A stretch of DNA of 64,000 nucleotides, from the NCBI RefSeq assembly GCF_002920615.1, contig NZ_PQSU01000026.1, forward strand, positions 1 through 64,000, written 5' to 3'. This document shows, piece by piece, positions 8,142 through 16,335 of the stretch; the stretch's first letter is position 1, and each line of letters begins with the position of its first letter. The translations under genes were made by a program, and so were the position numbers. The stretch comes from Streptomyces sp. Ru62 (GTDB lineage: Bacteria; Actinomycetota; Actinomycetes; Streptomycetales; Streptomycetaceae). The notes beneath the pieces were generated by a model, which was not told the DNA's origin, did no database searches, and was given only the letters and a program-made list of their open reading frames with translations.

Positions 8142-8221
8142 ACGCTCCCGCTCCCGCGCAAGCTGAGCCACGACGCAGGCGCGGGGGCGCACGGAGGAAC
8201 CCCGGCTCTCGGCGGACAGCG

Positions 8222-8270
8222 CACGTCGCCCGGGGCGCCCCGCGGATCACGGGACGCCCCGGGCGACGTG
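8222..8270. terminator. Bidirectional intrinsic terminator
   Basis: A perfect 16-bp stem (arms 8222-8237 and 8255-8270, CACGTCGCCCGGGGCG and its complement) closes a 17-nt loop. It lies between two convergent genes and can stop both. There is no T-tract, as is usual in Streptomyces. Confidence 0.8.
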
Positions 8271-8294
8271 GTCACCAGGAACGACCGTCGGCCC

Positions 8295-8582
8295 TCACGA
8301 AGCCGGTGGCGGACCCTCCGGGTGGGTCGGACGGGTCGGGGTCATCGGGTCGTGAGGCGCCGCCTCGGGACCGCCCTTGTGCGCGAGGCGGTCCATGGCC
8401 TCCTTGGCCTTGCCCGTGCCCGCCTGGATCTTGTCGCTGTACTTGCCCTTGGTCCGCTCGTCGACGGCCTTCGCGGCCTTGTCGATCCCGTGCTGGACCT
8501 TGTCCCCGTGCTGCCGCGCGAGGTCCGACACCTTGTCCTTGGCCGGGCCCAGCTTGGCCTTCATGTTGTCCATCAGACCCAT
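8295..8582 (-). CDS. Rv0909/MT0933-like antitoxin family protein
   Basis: 95 residues, very charged, starting MGLMDNMKAKLGPAKDKVSD. The repeated DKxxxG/AxxxD pattern through residue 70 predicts an amphipathic helix, and the tail is Pro-rich. This matches the short actinobacterial family annotated as antitoxin (MT0933/Rv0909 type). No matching toxin gene lies on either side, so the antitoxin label is by family only. It has a good AGGGAAGG ribosome site and follows the acidic protein by 24 bp, making a two-gene operon. Confidence 0.75.
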   Translation of the reverse strand: MGLMDNMKAKLGPAKDKVSDLARQHGDKVQHGIDKAAKAVDERTKGKYSDKIQAGTGKAKEAMDRLAHKGGPEAAPHDPMTPTRPTHPEGPPPAS

Positions 8583-8606
8583 GGTCCACCTTCCCTCGCG
8601 GGACAG

Positions 8607-8900
8607 TTATCTGCCGGCGCCCTCGCCGGCCTCGCTGTCGACGGCCTCGCCCGCGGACTGCTGCCGGGGGATCCCGGCCCCCTCGGACGCGTCGTCCGTA
8701 CCGGAGTCCGAGCGCACGGCCCCGTCCTCGTGCCCGTCACCGGACGCATCCTTCGCCTCCGCCGGACCGGTTCCCCTCGCCTCCGCCGACTCCGCCTGCT
8801 CCGCCTCGGTCTCCTCCGGTTCCGCGCCGGCGTCCACAGCCGTGGCCGACGCCTCCGCAGTCGCCTTCGATCGGCCGAGAAGCCGTGCAAACACGCCCAT
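8607..8900 (-). CDS. Small acidic protein of unknown function
   Basis: 97 residues. A short conserved-looking start, MGVFARLLGRSK, is followed by a disordered stretch rich in Ala, Glu, Asp, Gly and Ser with no hydrophobic segment. The ATG at 8900 is preferred over the GTG at 8906 because GGAG is 5 bases before it. The gene is first of two with the antitoxin-like gene. Similar short proteins occur in other Streptomyces, from memory, without a known role. It is divergent from miaA. Confidence 0.65.
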   Translation of the reverse strand: MGVFARLLGRSKATAEASATAVDAGAEPEETEAEQAESAEARGTGPAEAKDASGDGHEDGAVRSDSGTDDASEGAGIPRQQSAGEAVDSEAGEGAGR

Positions 8901-9066
8901 ATCCACTCCATACGGTACTCGTGCGGGCGAATTCCCGCGTCACCCGGTGCGTAAGGTTGCGCCGCTCGGGTCACCGCCCCCGGCAGCCCGGCGGGCAGCA
9001 CCTCGCACGGGCAACGACCCGGGACGTACACCGTCACGTAACTCGTTCGAGACCTCGCCGGGAGGT

Positions 9067-10020
9067 TTGCGAGACTGGTGCGGTGAGCAGTGCACCCCCC
9101 GCCCCCGCGTCATCGCCGTCGTCGGACCCACCGCGGCCGGAAAGTCCGATCTCGGCGTCTTCCTGGCCCAGCAGCTCGGCGGCGAGATCGTCAACGCCGA
9201 CTCCATGCAGCTGTACCGAGGGATGGACATCGGTACCGCCAAGCTGACGCCCGAGGAGCGCGGCGGCGTCCCGCACCACCTGCTGGACATCTGGGACGTG
9301 ACGGTCACCGCGTCGGTCGCCGAGTACCAGAAGCTGGCCCGCGCGCGGATCGACGCCCTGCTCGCCGAGGGCCGCTGGCCCATCCTGGTCGGCGGCTCCG
9401 GTCTGTACGTCCGTGGCGCCGTCGACAATCTGGAGTTCCCCGGCACCGACCCGGAGGTCCGGGCCCGCCTGGAGGAGGAGCTGGCGCTGCGCGGCTCGGG
9501 CGCGCTCCACGCCCGGCTGGCCGCCGCCGACCCCGAGGCCGCCCGCGCGATCCTGCCGAGCAACGGCCGCCGTATCGTCCGCGCCCTGGAAGTGATCGAG
9601 ATCACCGGCCAGCCCTTCACGGCCAACCTGCCCGGTCATGACTCCGTCTACGACACCGTCCAGATCGGTGTCGACGTGGCTCGTCCGGAACTGGACGACC
9701 GCATCGCGCGGCGCGTCGACCGGATGTGGGAGGCGGGCCTCGTGGAGGAGGTGCGCGCACTGGAGGCGCAAGGCCTGCGCGAGGGGCGCACGGCGTCGCG
9801 CGCGCTCGGCTACCAGCAGGTGCTGGCAGCACTCGCCGGGGAGTGCACCGAAGCGGAAGCGCGGGCCGAGACCGTCCGTGCCACCAAGCGCTTCGCGCGC
9901 CGCCAGGATTCATGGTTCAGGCGCGATCCCCGGGTGCACTGGTTGAGTGGGGCCGCGGTGGATCGCCGGGAACTTCCGCAGCAGGCCCTGACGTTGGTCG
10001 AACGACCGGTTACAGCCTGA
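9067..10020 (+). CDS. miaA: tRNA dimethylallyltransferase MiaA (start disrupted?)
   Basis: Transfers a dimethylallyl group to A37 of tRNAs, the step before MiaB. The P-loop GPTAAGKS, the NADSMQLYRGMDIGTAK segment and the RFARRQDSWFRRDPR C-terminal motif are all present in one frame to the stop at 10020. The start is a problem. The GTG at 9083, which would give VSSAPPAP, is one base out of frame with the body; a single extra C in the C-run at 9095-9106 would join them as VSSAPPAPRVIAVVG, which is how I remember the protein starting in relatives. Without that base only a TTG at 9067 or a GTG at 8947 opens the frame. The coordinates given use TTG and are provisional. Confidence 0.9.
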   Translation: MRDWCGEQCTPRPRVIAVVGPTAAGKSDLGVFLAQQLGGEIVNADSMQLYRGMDIGTAKLTPEERGGVPHHLLDIWDVTVTASVAEYQKLARARIDALLAEGRWPILVGGSGLYVRGAVDNLEFPGTDPEVRARLEEELALRGSGALHARLAAADPEAARAILPSNGRRIVRALEVIEITGQPFTANLPGHDSVYDTVQIGVDVARPELDDRIARRVDRMWEAGLVEEVRALEAQGLREGRTASRALGYQQVLAALAGECTEAEARAETVRATKRFARRQDSWFRRDPRVHWLSGAAVDRRELPQQALTLVERPVTA

Positions 10021-10127
10021 TCACGTCATGGCATCGGGATGCGCCGCCGGTCATCGCGGCCTTGGGCGCCGTGCCATCATCGAGCTTCGATCGACCAAGT
10101 GGAGCCTAGTTGGGAGGGCGCGTGGCG

Positions 10128-10871
10128 ATGGAGGCCGGCCCTCGCGACACCGCACGAAGTGCCGAGCACGTCACCACAGAGGGTGACGATCCGGGCCGGG
10201 ACGGCCCGCGCCCCGGCGGGGACCTTCCACGGGTGAACGGACGCGCCGACAGTCGTCCGCGCGACAACGCCCTGCTCGACGCGCCCGTCCCCGACGACGG
10301 CCTGTGCGAGGGCGGCCTCACGGAGACCGGTCTGTCCGACGACGCCTTCCCGGGGGGCCGCCGCACCGACGACCCCTCGACCGGAAACAGCCACTCCGAC
10401 GACCGTCTGTCCGAGCCCGGCCTCTCCGGTGACAGCCTCGCCGACGACCCCCTGGCCGACGACGGTCCCGACGACGCCGTGGGCGGTGTGACCGCCGACG
10501 GACCGGCGCCCGAGGAGATGTACCCGAGCGGGCCGGAGGTCGAGGTCGAGCTGCGCCCGCAGCGCCGGCTCCGTATCTGGCAGCTCGCCCCCATCGTGGG
10601 CCTGGCCGCCGTCGGCTCCCTGATGTTCGCCTTCCCGCTCGCCTTCGACTTCGGCGACAGCGGCGCGGTCATCGCCATGCTCGGCCTGCTGATCTGCTCC
10701 TGCGCGGCGGGCTGGGGCATGATGGCCGCCCGCCGGGTGGGCTACACCTGGCCCGGCCTCCCCCCGCGCGGCTCCGGCCGCCGCCCCGACTGGCGGGTGG
10801 TGCTCGGGTACGTGCTCCTGGTGGTCGTGGTCGTCGTGCTCGCGGTGTGGCGCGTCGCCCGCCTGCGCTAG
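10128..10871 (+). CDS. Acidic-N-terminus membrane protein, unknown function
   Basis: 247 residues from the ATG at 10128, with GGGAGGG about 10 bases upstream. Residues 1-145 are hydrophilic and acidic with recurring DD and LSD/LADD motifs. Two close hydrophobic segments (about residues 155-200) and a third near the C-terminus (VLLVVVVVVLAVW) follow. The topology suggests a long disordered domain on one side of the membrane. It sits between miaA and dapF in the same direction; its role is unknown to me. Confidence 0.7.
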   Translation: MEAGPRDTARSAEHVTTEGDDPGRDGPRPGGDLPRVNGRADSRPRDNALLDAPVPDDGLCEGGLTETGLSDDAFPGGRRTDDPSTGNSHSDDRLSEPGLSGDSLADDPLADDGPDDAVGGVTADGPAPEEMYPSGPEVEVELRPQRRLRIWQLAPIVGLAAVGSLMFAFPLAFDFGDSGAVIAMLGLLICSCAAGWGMMAARRVGYTWPGLPPRGSGRRPDWRVVLGYVLLVVVVVVLAVWRVARLR

Positions 10872-10905
10872 ACCCGCCGGAACGGGCACTGTCGTACCCA
10901 CCCCG

Positions 10906-10911
10906 TACGAT
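10906..10911 (+). promoter_or_regulatory. -10 element of dapF
   Basis: TACGAT ends 6 bases before the ATG at 10918. The six-base gap (CGAGGA) also looks like a weak ribosome site, so either a leaderless or a very short leader is possible. Confidence 0.45.
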
Positions 10912-10917
10912 CGAGGA

Positions 10918-11787
10918 ATGAGCACACGGATCGCCTTCCTCAAGGGGCACGGCACCGAGAACGACTTCGTGATCGTCCCGGACCCCGAGAACGCCCTCGA
11001 CCTGTCCCCGGCCGCCGTCGCCGCCCTGTGCGACCGCCGGGCGGGCATCGGAGGCGACGGTGTGCTGCACGTCGTACGGTCCGCGGCCCACCCGGAGGCC
11101 CGGGGGATGGCCGCCGAGGCCGAGTGGTTCATGGACTACCGCAATGGCGACGGCTCGGTCGCCGAGATGTGCGGCAACGGCGTCCGTGTGTTCGCGCGCT
11201 ACCTCCAGCACGCCGGCCATGTGGCCGAAGGCGACCTCACGATCGCCACGCGCGCGGGCGTGAAGACCGTCCACATCGCGAAGGACGGCGACATCACCGT
11301 CGGTATGGGCCGCGCCCGCCTCCCCGAGGGAGACGTCACGGTCACCGTCGGTGAGCGGAGCTGGCCCGCGCGCAACGTGAACATGGGCAACCCGCACGCG
11401 GTGGCCTTCGTGGCCGACCTGGCGCACGCCGGCGACCTGTACACCGCGCCGCCGGTCAGCCCGGCGGCCGCCTACCCGGACGGTGTGAACGTCGAGTTCG
11501 TGGCCGACCGCGGCCCCCGCCACGTCGCCATGCGCGTGCACGAGCGCGGCTCCGGCGAGACCCGTTCGTGCGGCACCGGCGCGTGCGCCGTCGCCGTGGC
11601 CACCGCCCGGCGGGACGGCACCGACCCGGCCGTCACCGGCACCCCGGCGACGTACACCGTCGACGTGCCCGGGGGGCGCCTCGTCATCACCGAGCGACCT
11701 GACGGCGAGATCGAGATGACCGGCCCCGCCGTGATCGTCGCCGAGGGCGAGATCGACGCCGAGTGGCTGGCTCACGCGTTCGGCTGA
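10918..11787 (+). CDS. dapF: Diaminopimelate epimerase
   Basis: Converts LL- to meso-diaminopimelate, the last shared step before lysine and a peptidoglycan precursor route. The two catalytic cysteines are visible: C85 in MCGNG and C218 in RSCGTGACA. The length, 289 residues, is slightly above the E. coli enzyme. Note that Streptomyces walls contain LL-DAP, so this activity mainly feeds lysine. It is a single gene, preceded by a short gap and its own -10 hexamer. Confidence 0.97.
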   Translation: MSTRIAFLKGHGTENDFVIVPDPENALDLSPAAVAALCDRRAGIGGDGVLHVVRSAAHPEARGMAAEAEWFMDYRNGDGSVAEMCGNGVRVFARYLQHAGHVAEGDLTIATRAGVKTVHIAKDGDITVGMGRARLPEGDVTVTVGERSWPARNVNMGNPHAVAFVADLAHAGDLYTAPPVSPAAAYPDGVNVEFVADRGPRHVAMRVHERGSGETRSCGTGACAVAVATARRDGTDPAVTGTPATYTVDVPGGRLVITERPDGEIEMTGPAVIVAEGEIDAEWLAHAFG

Positions 11788-11973
11788 CCCGCGGCCCTAA
11801 ACCTCGATTCCGTCGCTCGAATGGGTGATCCGTTTCACGCTCGGCGAGAGGCGGTCTGTCGCACGTGGTGGGCTCGGTAGCATCAAGCACCGGCACGGAC
11901 GGGGGAACGTCGCCATCCCTGAGCCGCGTACGCCCTGGGGCCCCGTCCGCCGGTCCACGAGCCGGAGGTGCCC

Positions 11974-14448
11974 ATGAGTGCGGAGGCCACGAATCCTGCG
12001 ACCGCTGGCCCGGTAGCGCCCACAGCGCCACAAGCGCTCACAGCGTCCGTGGCGCCCGCGGCGGCGCGCAGAAAGTCCCGGCCCCGGATCGACCTGCGCC
12101 GACTGGGCCGGGCCGCGCTGCTCGGCCCCGCGGTCCGCGGCAAACTGCCCGACGCCATCAGCCATGTCGTGGAGGCGCACCGCGCCCACCATCCCGACGC
12201 CGACCTCGAACCCCTGCGCCGCGCCTACGTCCTGGCGGAGTCCTCGCACCGCGGCCAGATGCGCAAGAGCGGCGAGCCGTACATCACACACCCGCTCGCC
12301 GTGACCCTGATCCTCGCCGAACTCGGCGCCGAGACCACGACGTTGACGGCGTCTCTGCTGCACGACACCGTCGAGGACACCGAGGTGACCCTGGATCAGG
12401 TGCGGGAACAGTTCGGGGAGGAGGTTCGTTATCTGGTCGACGGCGTCACGAAACTGGAGAAGGTCGACTACGGAGCCGCCGCCGAGCCGGAGACCTTCCG
12501 CAAGATGCTCGTCGCCACCGGCAACGACGTGCGCGTGATGTCGATCAAACTCGCCGACCGCCTGCACAACATGCGCACCCTCGGCGTGATGCGCCCCGAG
12601 AAACAGGAGCGGATCGCCAAGGTCACCCGTGACGTCCTCATCCCGCTCGCCGAACGCCTCGGCGTGCAGGCCCTGAAGACCGAGCTGGAGGACCTGGTCT
12701 TCGCCATCCTCCACCCCGAGGAGTACGAGCACACCAGGGAACTCATCGCGGAGAACGCCGCCCGCCCCGGCGACCCCCTCGCCGAGGTCGCCGACGAGGT
12801 GCGCGGGGTGCTGCGCGAGTCCGGCATCCCGGCCGAAGTCCTCATCCGCCCCCGGCACTTCGTCTCCGTCCACCGAGTGGCCCGCAAACGCGGACAGCTG
12901 CGCGGCACCGACTTCGGACGCCTGCTGGTGCTGGTGAACGAGGACGCGGACTGTTACGGCGTCCTCGGCGAACTGCACACGTGCATGACGCCGGTGGTGT
13001 CGGAGTTCAAGGACTTCATCGCCGTACCGAAGTTCAACCTCTACCAGTCCCTGCACACCGCCGTCGCCCGCCCCGACGGCCAGGTGGTCGAAGTCCTCAT
13101 CCGCACCCACCAGATGCACAAGGTGGCGGAGGCCGGTGTCGTGGCCCTCGGCAACCCGTACGCACCCGCCGCCGACACCCCCGCGTCCGACACCGCCACG
13201 GCCAACCCGCCGTCCTCCGGTGCCTCGGCCGACGGTGAGCGAGTCGATCCCACCCGCCCCGGCTGGCTCTCCCGCCTCCTTGACTGGCAGCAGGCCGCCC
13301 CCGACCCCGACACCTTCTGGTCCACCCTGCGTGAGGACCTCGCCCAGGACCGGGAGATCACCGTCTTCCGCCCCGACGGGGGCGCGCTCGGCCTGCCCGA
13401 GGGCGCCACCTGCGTGGACGCCGCCTACGCGCAGTACGGCGAGGACGCGCACGCCTGCATCGGCGCCCGCGTCAACGGCCGGCTGGCGACCCTCAGCACG
13501 GTCCTGCGCGACGGCGACACGGTCCAGCTCCTGATGGGGCAGGACCCGGCCTCCGAACCCTCCCGCGAATGGCTGGAGCACGCGCACACCCCGGCCGCCC
13601 GCATCGCCATCCAGCGCTGGCTGGCGACCCACCCCGCCGGCGGCACCGATCCGTCCGAGCCGGGCGACACCCGAGCCGAAGGCGTCCGGGCCACCGCCCG
13701 GCCCACCGAGGCCACCGCCGAGCCCGGCACGGCATCGGCACATGCGGGGCAGCCCCCTTCGGCCGGCCGCGCAGCCACCACCGACCGCCCCGACCCTGCC
13801 GCCGCCCGCTGGGCAGACCCCTCCGCGGCCCGGCCCGCAGACCCCTCCGCGGGCCGTTCCGCGGGCTCCGCCGCGGCTCGCCCCGCCGGGCCGTCCGGCC
13901 CCCGGCCCGCAGATGCCTCCGCCCCCCGGCTCCCAGGCGCTCCAGGGGCTGCGCCGGCGCGCCCCGCCGACGGTGCCCCCGCCCCCCGCTCCCGGCGCGC
14001 CGACGTCCTCGTGGACCGACCCGGTGCCGCCGTACGGCTCGCCGGGTGCTGCACGCCCGTACCACCGGACGAGATCACCGGATTCGCGGTGCGCGGGGGA
14101 GTGGTGACCGTGCACCGCACGGAGTGCGCGGCGGTGGCGCACATGAAGAGCAGGGGGCGCGCGGAGCTCGGCGTGCGCTGGGGGGACACCGCCGAGTGCC
14201 GGGTCACCCTGGTCGCTGAATCGTTCGGCCGCCCCCACCTCCTCGCCGACCTCACCGAGGCGATCGCCGTGCAGGGCGTCGAGATCGTCTCCGCCACCGT
14301 CGAACCGCCCAGCCAGCAGCGGGTGCGGCACACCTACACCCTCCAGTTGCCCGACGCGGCCCATCTCCCGGCCCTGATGCGCGCCATGCGGGACGTACCG
14401 GGGGTCTACGACGTGCAGAGGGCGCAGCACCAGCCCAGGACGTCCTGA
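11974..14448 (+). CDS. rshA: RelA/SpoT homologue (RSH, RshA-type)
   Basis: An 824-residue ppGpp synthetase/hydrolase family protein. The HD hydrolase domain holds LLHDTVEDT with H130 and D131. In the synthetase domain D313 and E373 align with the catalytic acidic residues, while the usual EVQIRT reads EVLIRT and the Arg of the AIR segment is Leu. TGS lies at about 460-525 and ACT at about 742-822. A ~115-residue Ala/Pro/Arg-rich insert (about 562-676) separates TGS from ACT, unlike typical RSH proteins. Streptomyces carry a canonical RelA elsewhere, so this is the second RSH, known in S. coelicolor as RshA. GGAGG precedes the ATG by 6 bases. Confidence 0.9.
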   Translation: MSAEATNPATAGPVAPTAPQALTASVAPAAARRKSRPRIDLRRLGRAALLGPAVRGKLPDAISHVVEAHRAHHPDADLEPLRRAYVLAESSHRGQMRKSGEPYITHPLAVTLILAELGAETTTLTASLLHDTVEDTEVTLDQVREQFGEEVRYLVDGVTKLEKVDYGAAAEPETFRKMLVATGNDVRVMSIKLADRLHNMRTLGVMRPEKQERIAKVTRDVLIPLAERLGVQALKTELEDLVFAILHPEEYEHTRELIAENAARPGDPLAEVADEVRGVLRESGIPAEVLIRPRHFVSVHRVARKRGQLRGTDFGRLLVLVNEDADCYGVLGELHTCMTPVVSEFKDFIAVPKFNLYQSLHTAVARPDGQVVEVLIRTHQMHKVAEAGVVALGNPYAPAADTPASDTATANPPSSGASADGERVDPTRPGWLSRLLDWQQAAPDPDTFWSTLREDLAQDREITVFRPDGGALGLPEGATCVDAAYAQYGEDAHACIGARVNGRLATLSTVLRDGDTVQLLMGQDPASEPSREWLEHAHTPAARIAIQRWLATHPAGGTDPSEPGDTRAEGVRATARPTEATAEPGTASAHAGQPPSAGRAATTDRPDPAAARWADPSAARPADPSAGRSAGSAAARPAGPSGPRPADASAPRLPGAPGAAPARPADGAPAPRSRRADVLVDRPGAAVRLAGCCTPVPPDEITGFAVRGGVVTVHRTECAAVAHMKSRGRAELGVRWGDTAECRVTLVAESFGRPHLLADLTEAIAVQGVEIVSATVEPPSQQRVRHTYTLQLPDAAHLPALMRAMRDVPGVYDVQRAQHQPRTS

Positions 14449-14602
14449 CGACGACGTCCACGGGAGCTCCGACGACGGTGGCGACGGGCGTCCTGACGAC
14501 GTCGGCCACTGGCCTCCTGACGACGGCGTCCGGCCTACCCGTTCGGGTGGGCCGGTCGCGCGTCGCCGCCGAGGAGCGGGCAACCACTGGTAGCGGTGGT
14601 CC

Positions 14603-16126
14603 ATGCTGCTCACCCCCCGCTCCCGGCCCCGGACCGCCGTCCCCCGGACCACGCCCAAGGTCTCCCGGCACCGGAAGGCGGCCCTGCTCGCCTCCGCCGT
14701 CTCCGTCTGCCTGCTGGCCGCCGCGGCGCCGCCCGAACCGCTCGGCGTCGGCGACCGGCTCTTCCCCCACCTGGGCAACCCGGGTTACGACGTGGCCTCG
14801 TACGACCTGTCCCTCACCTACCCCGGCACCAACGACAAGCCGCTCCAGGCCGTCACCACCATCGACGCCTGGACCACCGACGACCTGGAGCGTCTCAACC
14901 TCGACTTCGCGCACGGCACCGTGCGGTCGGTCGAGGTAGACGGGCGTCCCGCGGACTTCACCAGCGCCGGCGACGACCTGGTCGTCACCCCGGAGCATCC
15001 CCTCGCCGAGGGCAGCTGGACCCGGATCACCGTGCGCCACACCAGTGACCCCGTCTACGGCAAGGACCAGCAGGGCGGCTGGGTGCGCACCTCCGACGGC
15101 CTCGCCATGGCGAACCAGGCCGACGCCGCCCACCTCGTCTTCCCGTGCAACGACCACCCGTCCGACAAGGCGATGTTCACCTTCCGGATCACCGCCCCGA
15201 ACGGCTACACCGCCGTCGCCAACGGCCTGCCCGCAGGCGCCGACCGAGTCGGCACCACCACCACCTGGACCTACCGCACCCAGCACCCCATGGCCACCGA
15301 ACTCGCCCAGGTCTCGATCGGCCGCTCGGCCGTGCCGCACCGCGAGGGCCCCCACGGCCTGCCCGTGCGTGACGTCGTGCCCGCGAGCGACCGCAAGGCC
15401 CTCGAACCGTGGCTCGCGAAGACGCCCGACCAGATCGCCTGGATGGAGAGCAAGGTCGGCCGGTACCCGTTCGAGACCTACGGCCTGCTCATGGCCCAGG
15501 CCTCCACGGGCTTCGAACTGGAGACGCAGACCCTCTCGCTCTTCGAGAAGGGCCTGTTCACCGAGCCCGCCTACCCGAAGTGGTACGTCGAGTCGATCAT
15601 GGTGCACGAGCTGTCCCACCAGTGGTTCGGGGACAGCGTCACCCCCCGCAGCTGGTCCGACGTCTGGCTGAATGAGGGCCACGCCACCTGGTACGAGGCG
15701 CTGTACGCCGAGGAGACGGCGCACCGGCCGATGGAGGACCGGATGAAGGCCGCCTACGGCGCCTCCGACCGCTGGCGCCAGGCCGGCGGCCCGCCCGCCC
15801 GGCCCAAGCCGCCCGTCCCGGGCCAGAAGATCAGCATCTTCCGGCCGAACATCTACGACGGCGCCGCCCTCGCGCTCTACGCCCTGCGGCAGGAGATCGG
15901 CCGGCCCGCCTTCGAGCGGCTGGAGCGGATCTGGGTCCGGGAGCACCAGGACGCCACCGCCACCACCGCCGACTTCGTCCAGCTGGCCTCGGCCATCGCC
16001 GGCCGCGACCTGAGCGGCTTCTTCAAGGCCTGGCTGTACGGCGAGAAGACCCCGCCGATGCCCGGCCACCCGGACTGGAAGCAGATGCCATCGGCCCAGC
16101 CCACCCCGCCCCGCACCCGGCGGTGA
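14603..16126 (+). CDS. Secreted M1 family zinc metallopeptidase
   Basis: 507 residues with an N-terminal export signal: Arg-rich start, hydrophobic core LLASAVSVCLLAAAA, and a likely cut before residue 40. The active site HELSH is H335-H339 and the third ligand Glu is E358 in WLNEGHATW, giving the exact HExxH-x18-E spacing of M1 peptidases. The substrate-side GxMEN motif reads GFELETQT, as in a bacterial subfamily. The protein is shorter than classical aminopeptidase N and lacks the C-terminal helical domain. It is probably an extracellular aminopeptidase. Three copies of TCCTGACGACG (14443, 14491, 14515) lie in the gap upstream. Confidence 0.93.
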   Translation: MLLTPRSRPRTAVPRTTPKVSRHRKAALLASAVSVCLLAAAAPPEPLGVGDRLFPHLGNPGYDVASYDLSLTYPGTNDKPLQAVTTIDAWTTDDLERLNLDFAHGTVRSVEVDGRPADFTSAGDDLVVTPEHPLAEGSWTRITVRHTSDPVYGKDQQGGWVRTSDGLAMANQADAAHLVFPCNDHPSDKAMFTFRITAPNGYTAVANGLPAGADRVGTTTTWTYRTQHPMATELAQVSIGRSAVPHREGPHGLPVRDVVPASDRKALEPWLAKTPDQIAWMESKVGRYPFETYGLLMAQASTGFELETQTLSLFEKGLFTEPAYPKWYVESIMVHELSHQWFGDSVTPRSWSDVWLNEGHATWYEALYAEETAHRPMEDRMKAAYGASDRWRQAGGPPARPKPPVPGQKISIFRPNIYDGAALALYALRQEIGRPAFERLERIWVREHQDATATTADFVQLASAIAGRDLSGFFKAWLYGEKTPPMPGHPDWKQMPSAQPTPPRTRR

Positions 16127-16335
16127 CCCGGTGACGCCTGGCGATAAGCCCGTGACGAGACGTGCCGTACCGTGCGACCATCTAGGGGTGGGCGCGCACG
16201 GGACACGGGAATCTCCCGGGGTACTCGTGCGTTGGACACATCGAGCGGTGCGGGCGACCGCCCGCCGTGCGGAGGCCGTGACGCCGACGCCGTGACGGCA
16301 CTCCCACCGACGTATCTCACCGACGTAAGGATCCA

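Noticed and set aside
11797..14778. A very long minus-strand open frame (993 codons) opposite the RSH gene
   Set aside because: It is a shadow of the G+C-rich rshA coding strand: composition is Gly/Arg-rich with no domain, and the plus strand encodes a complete RSH protein.
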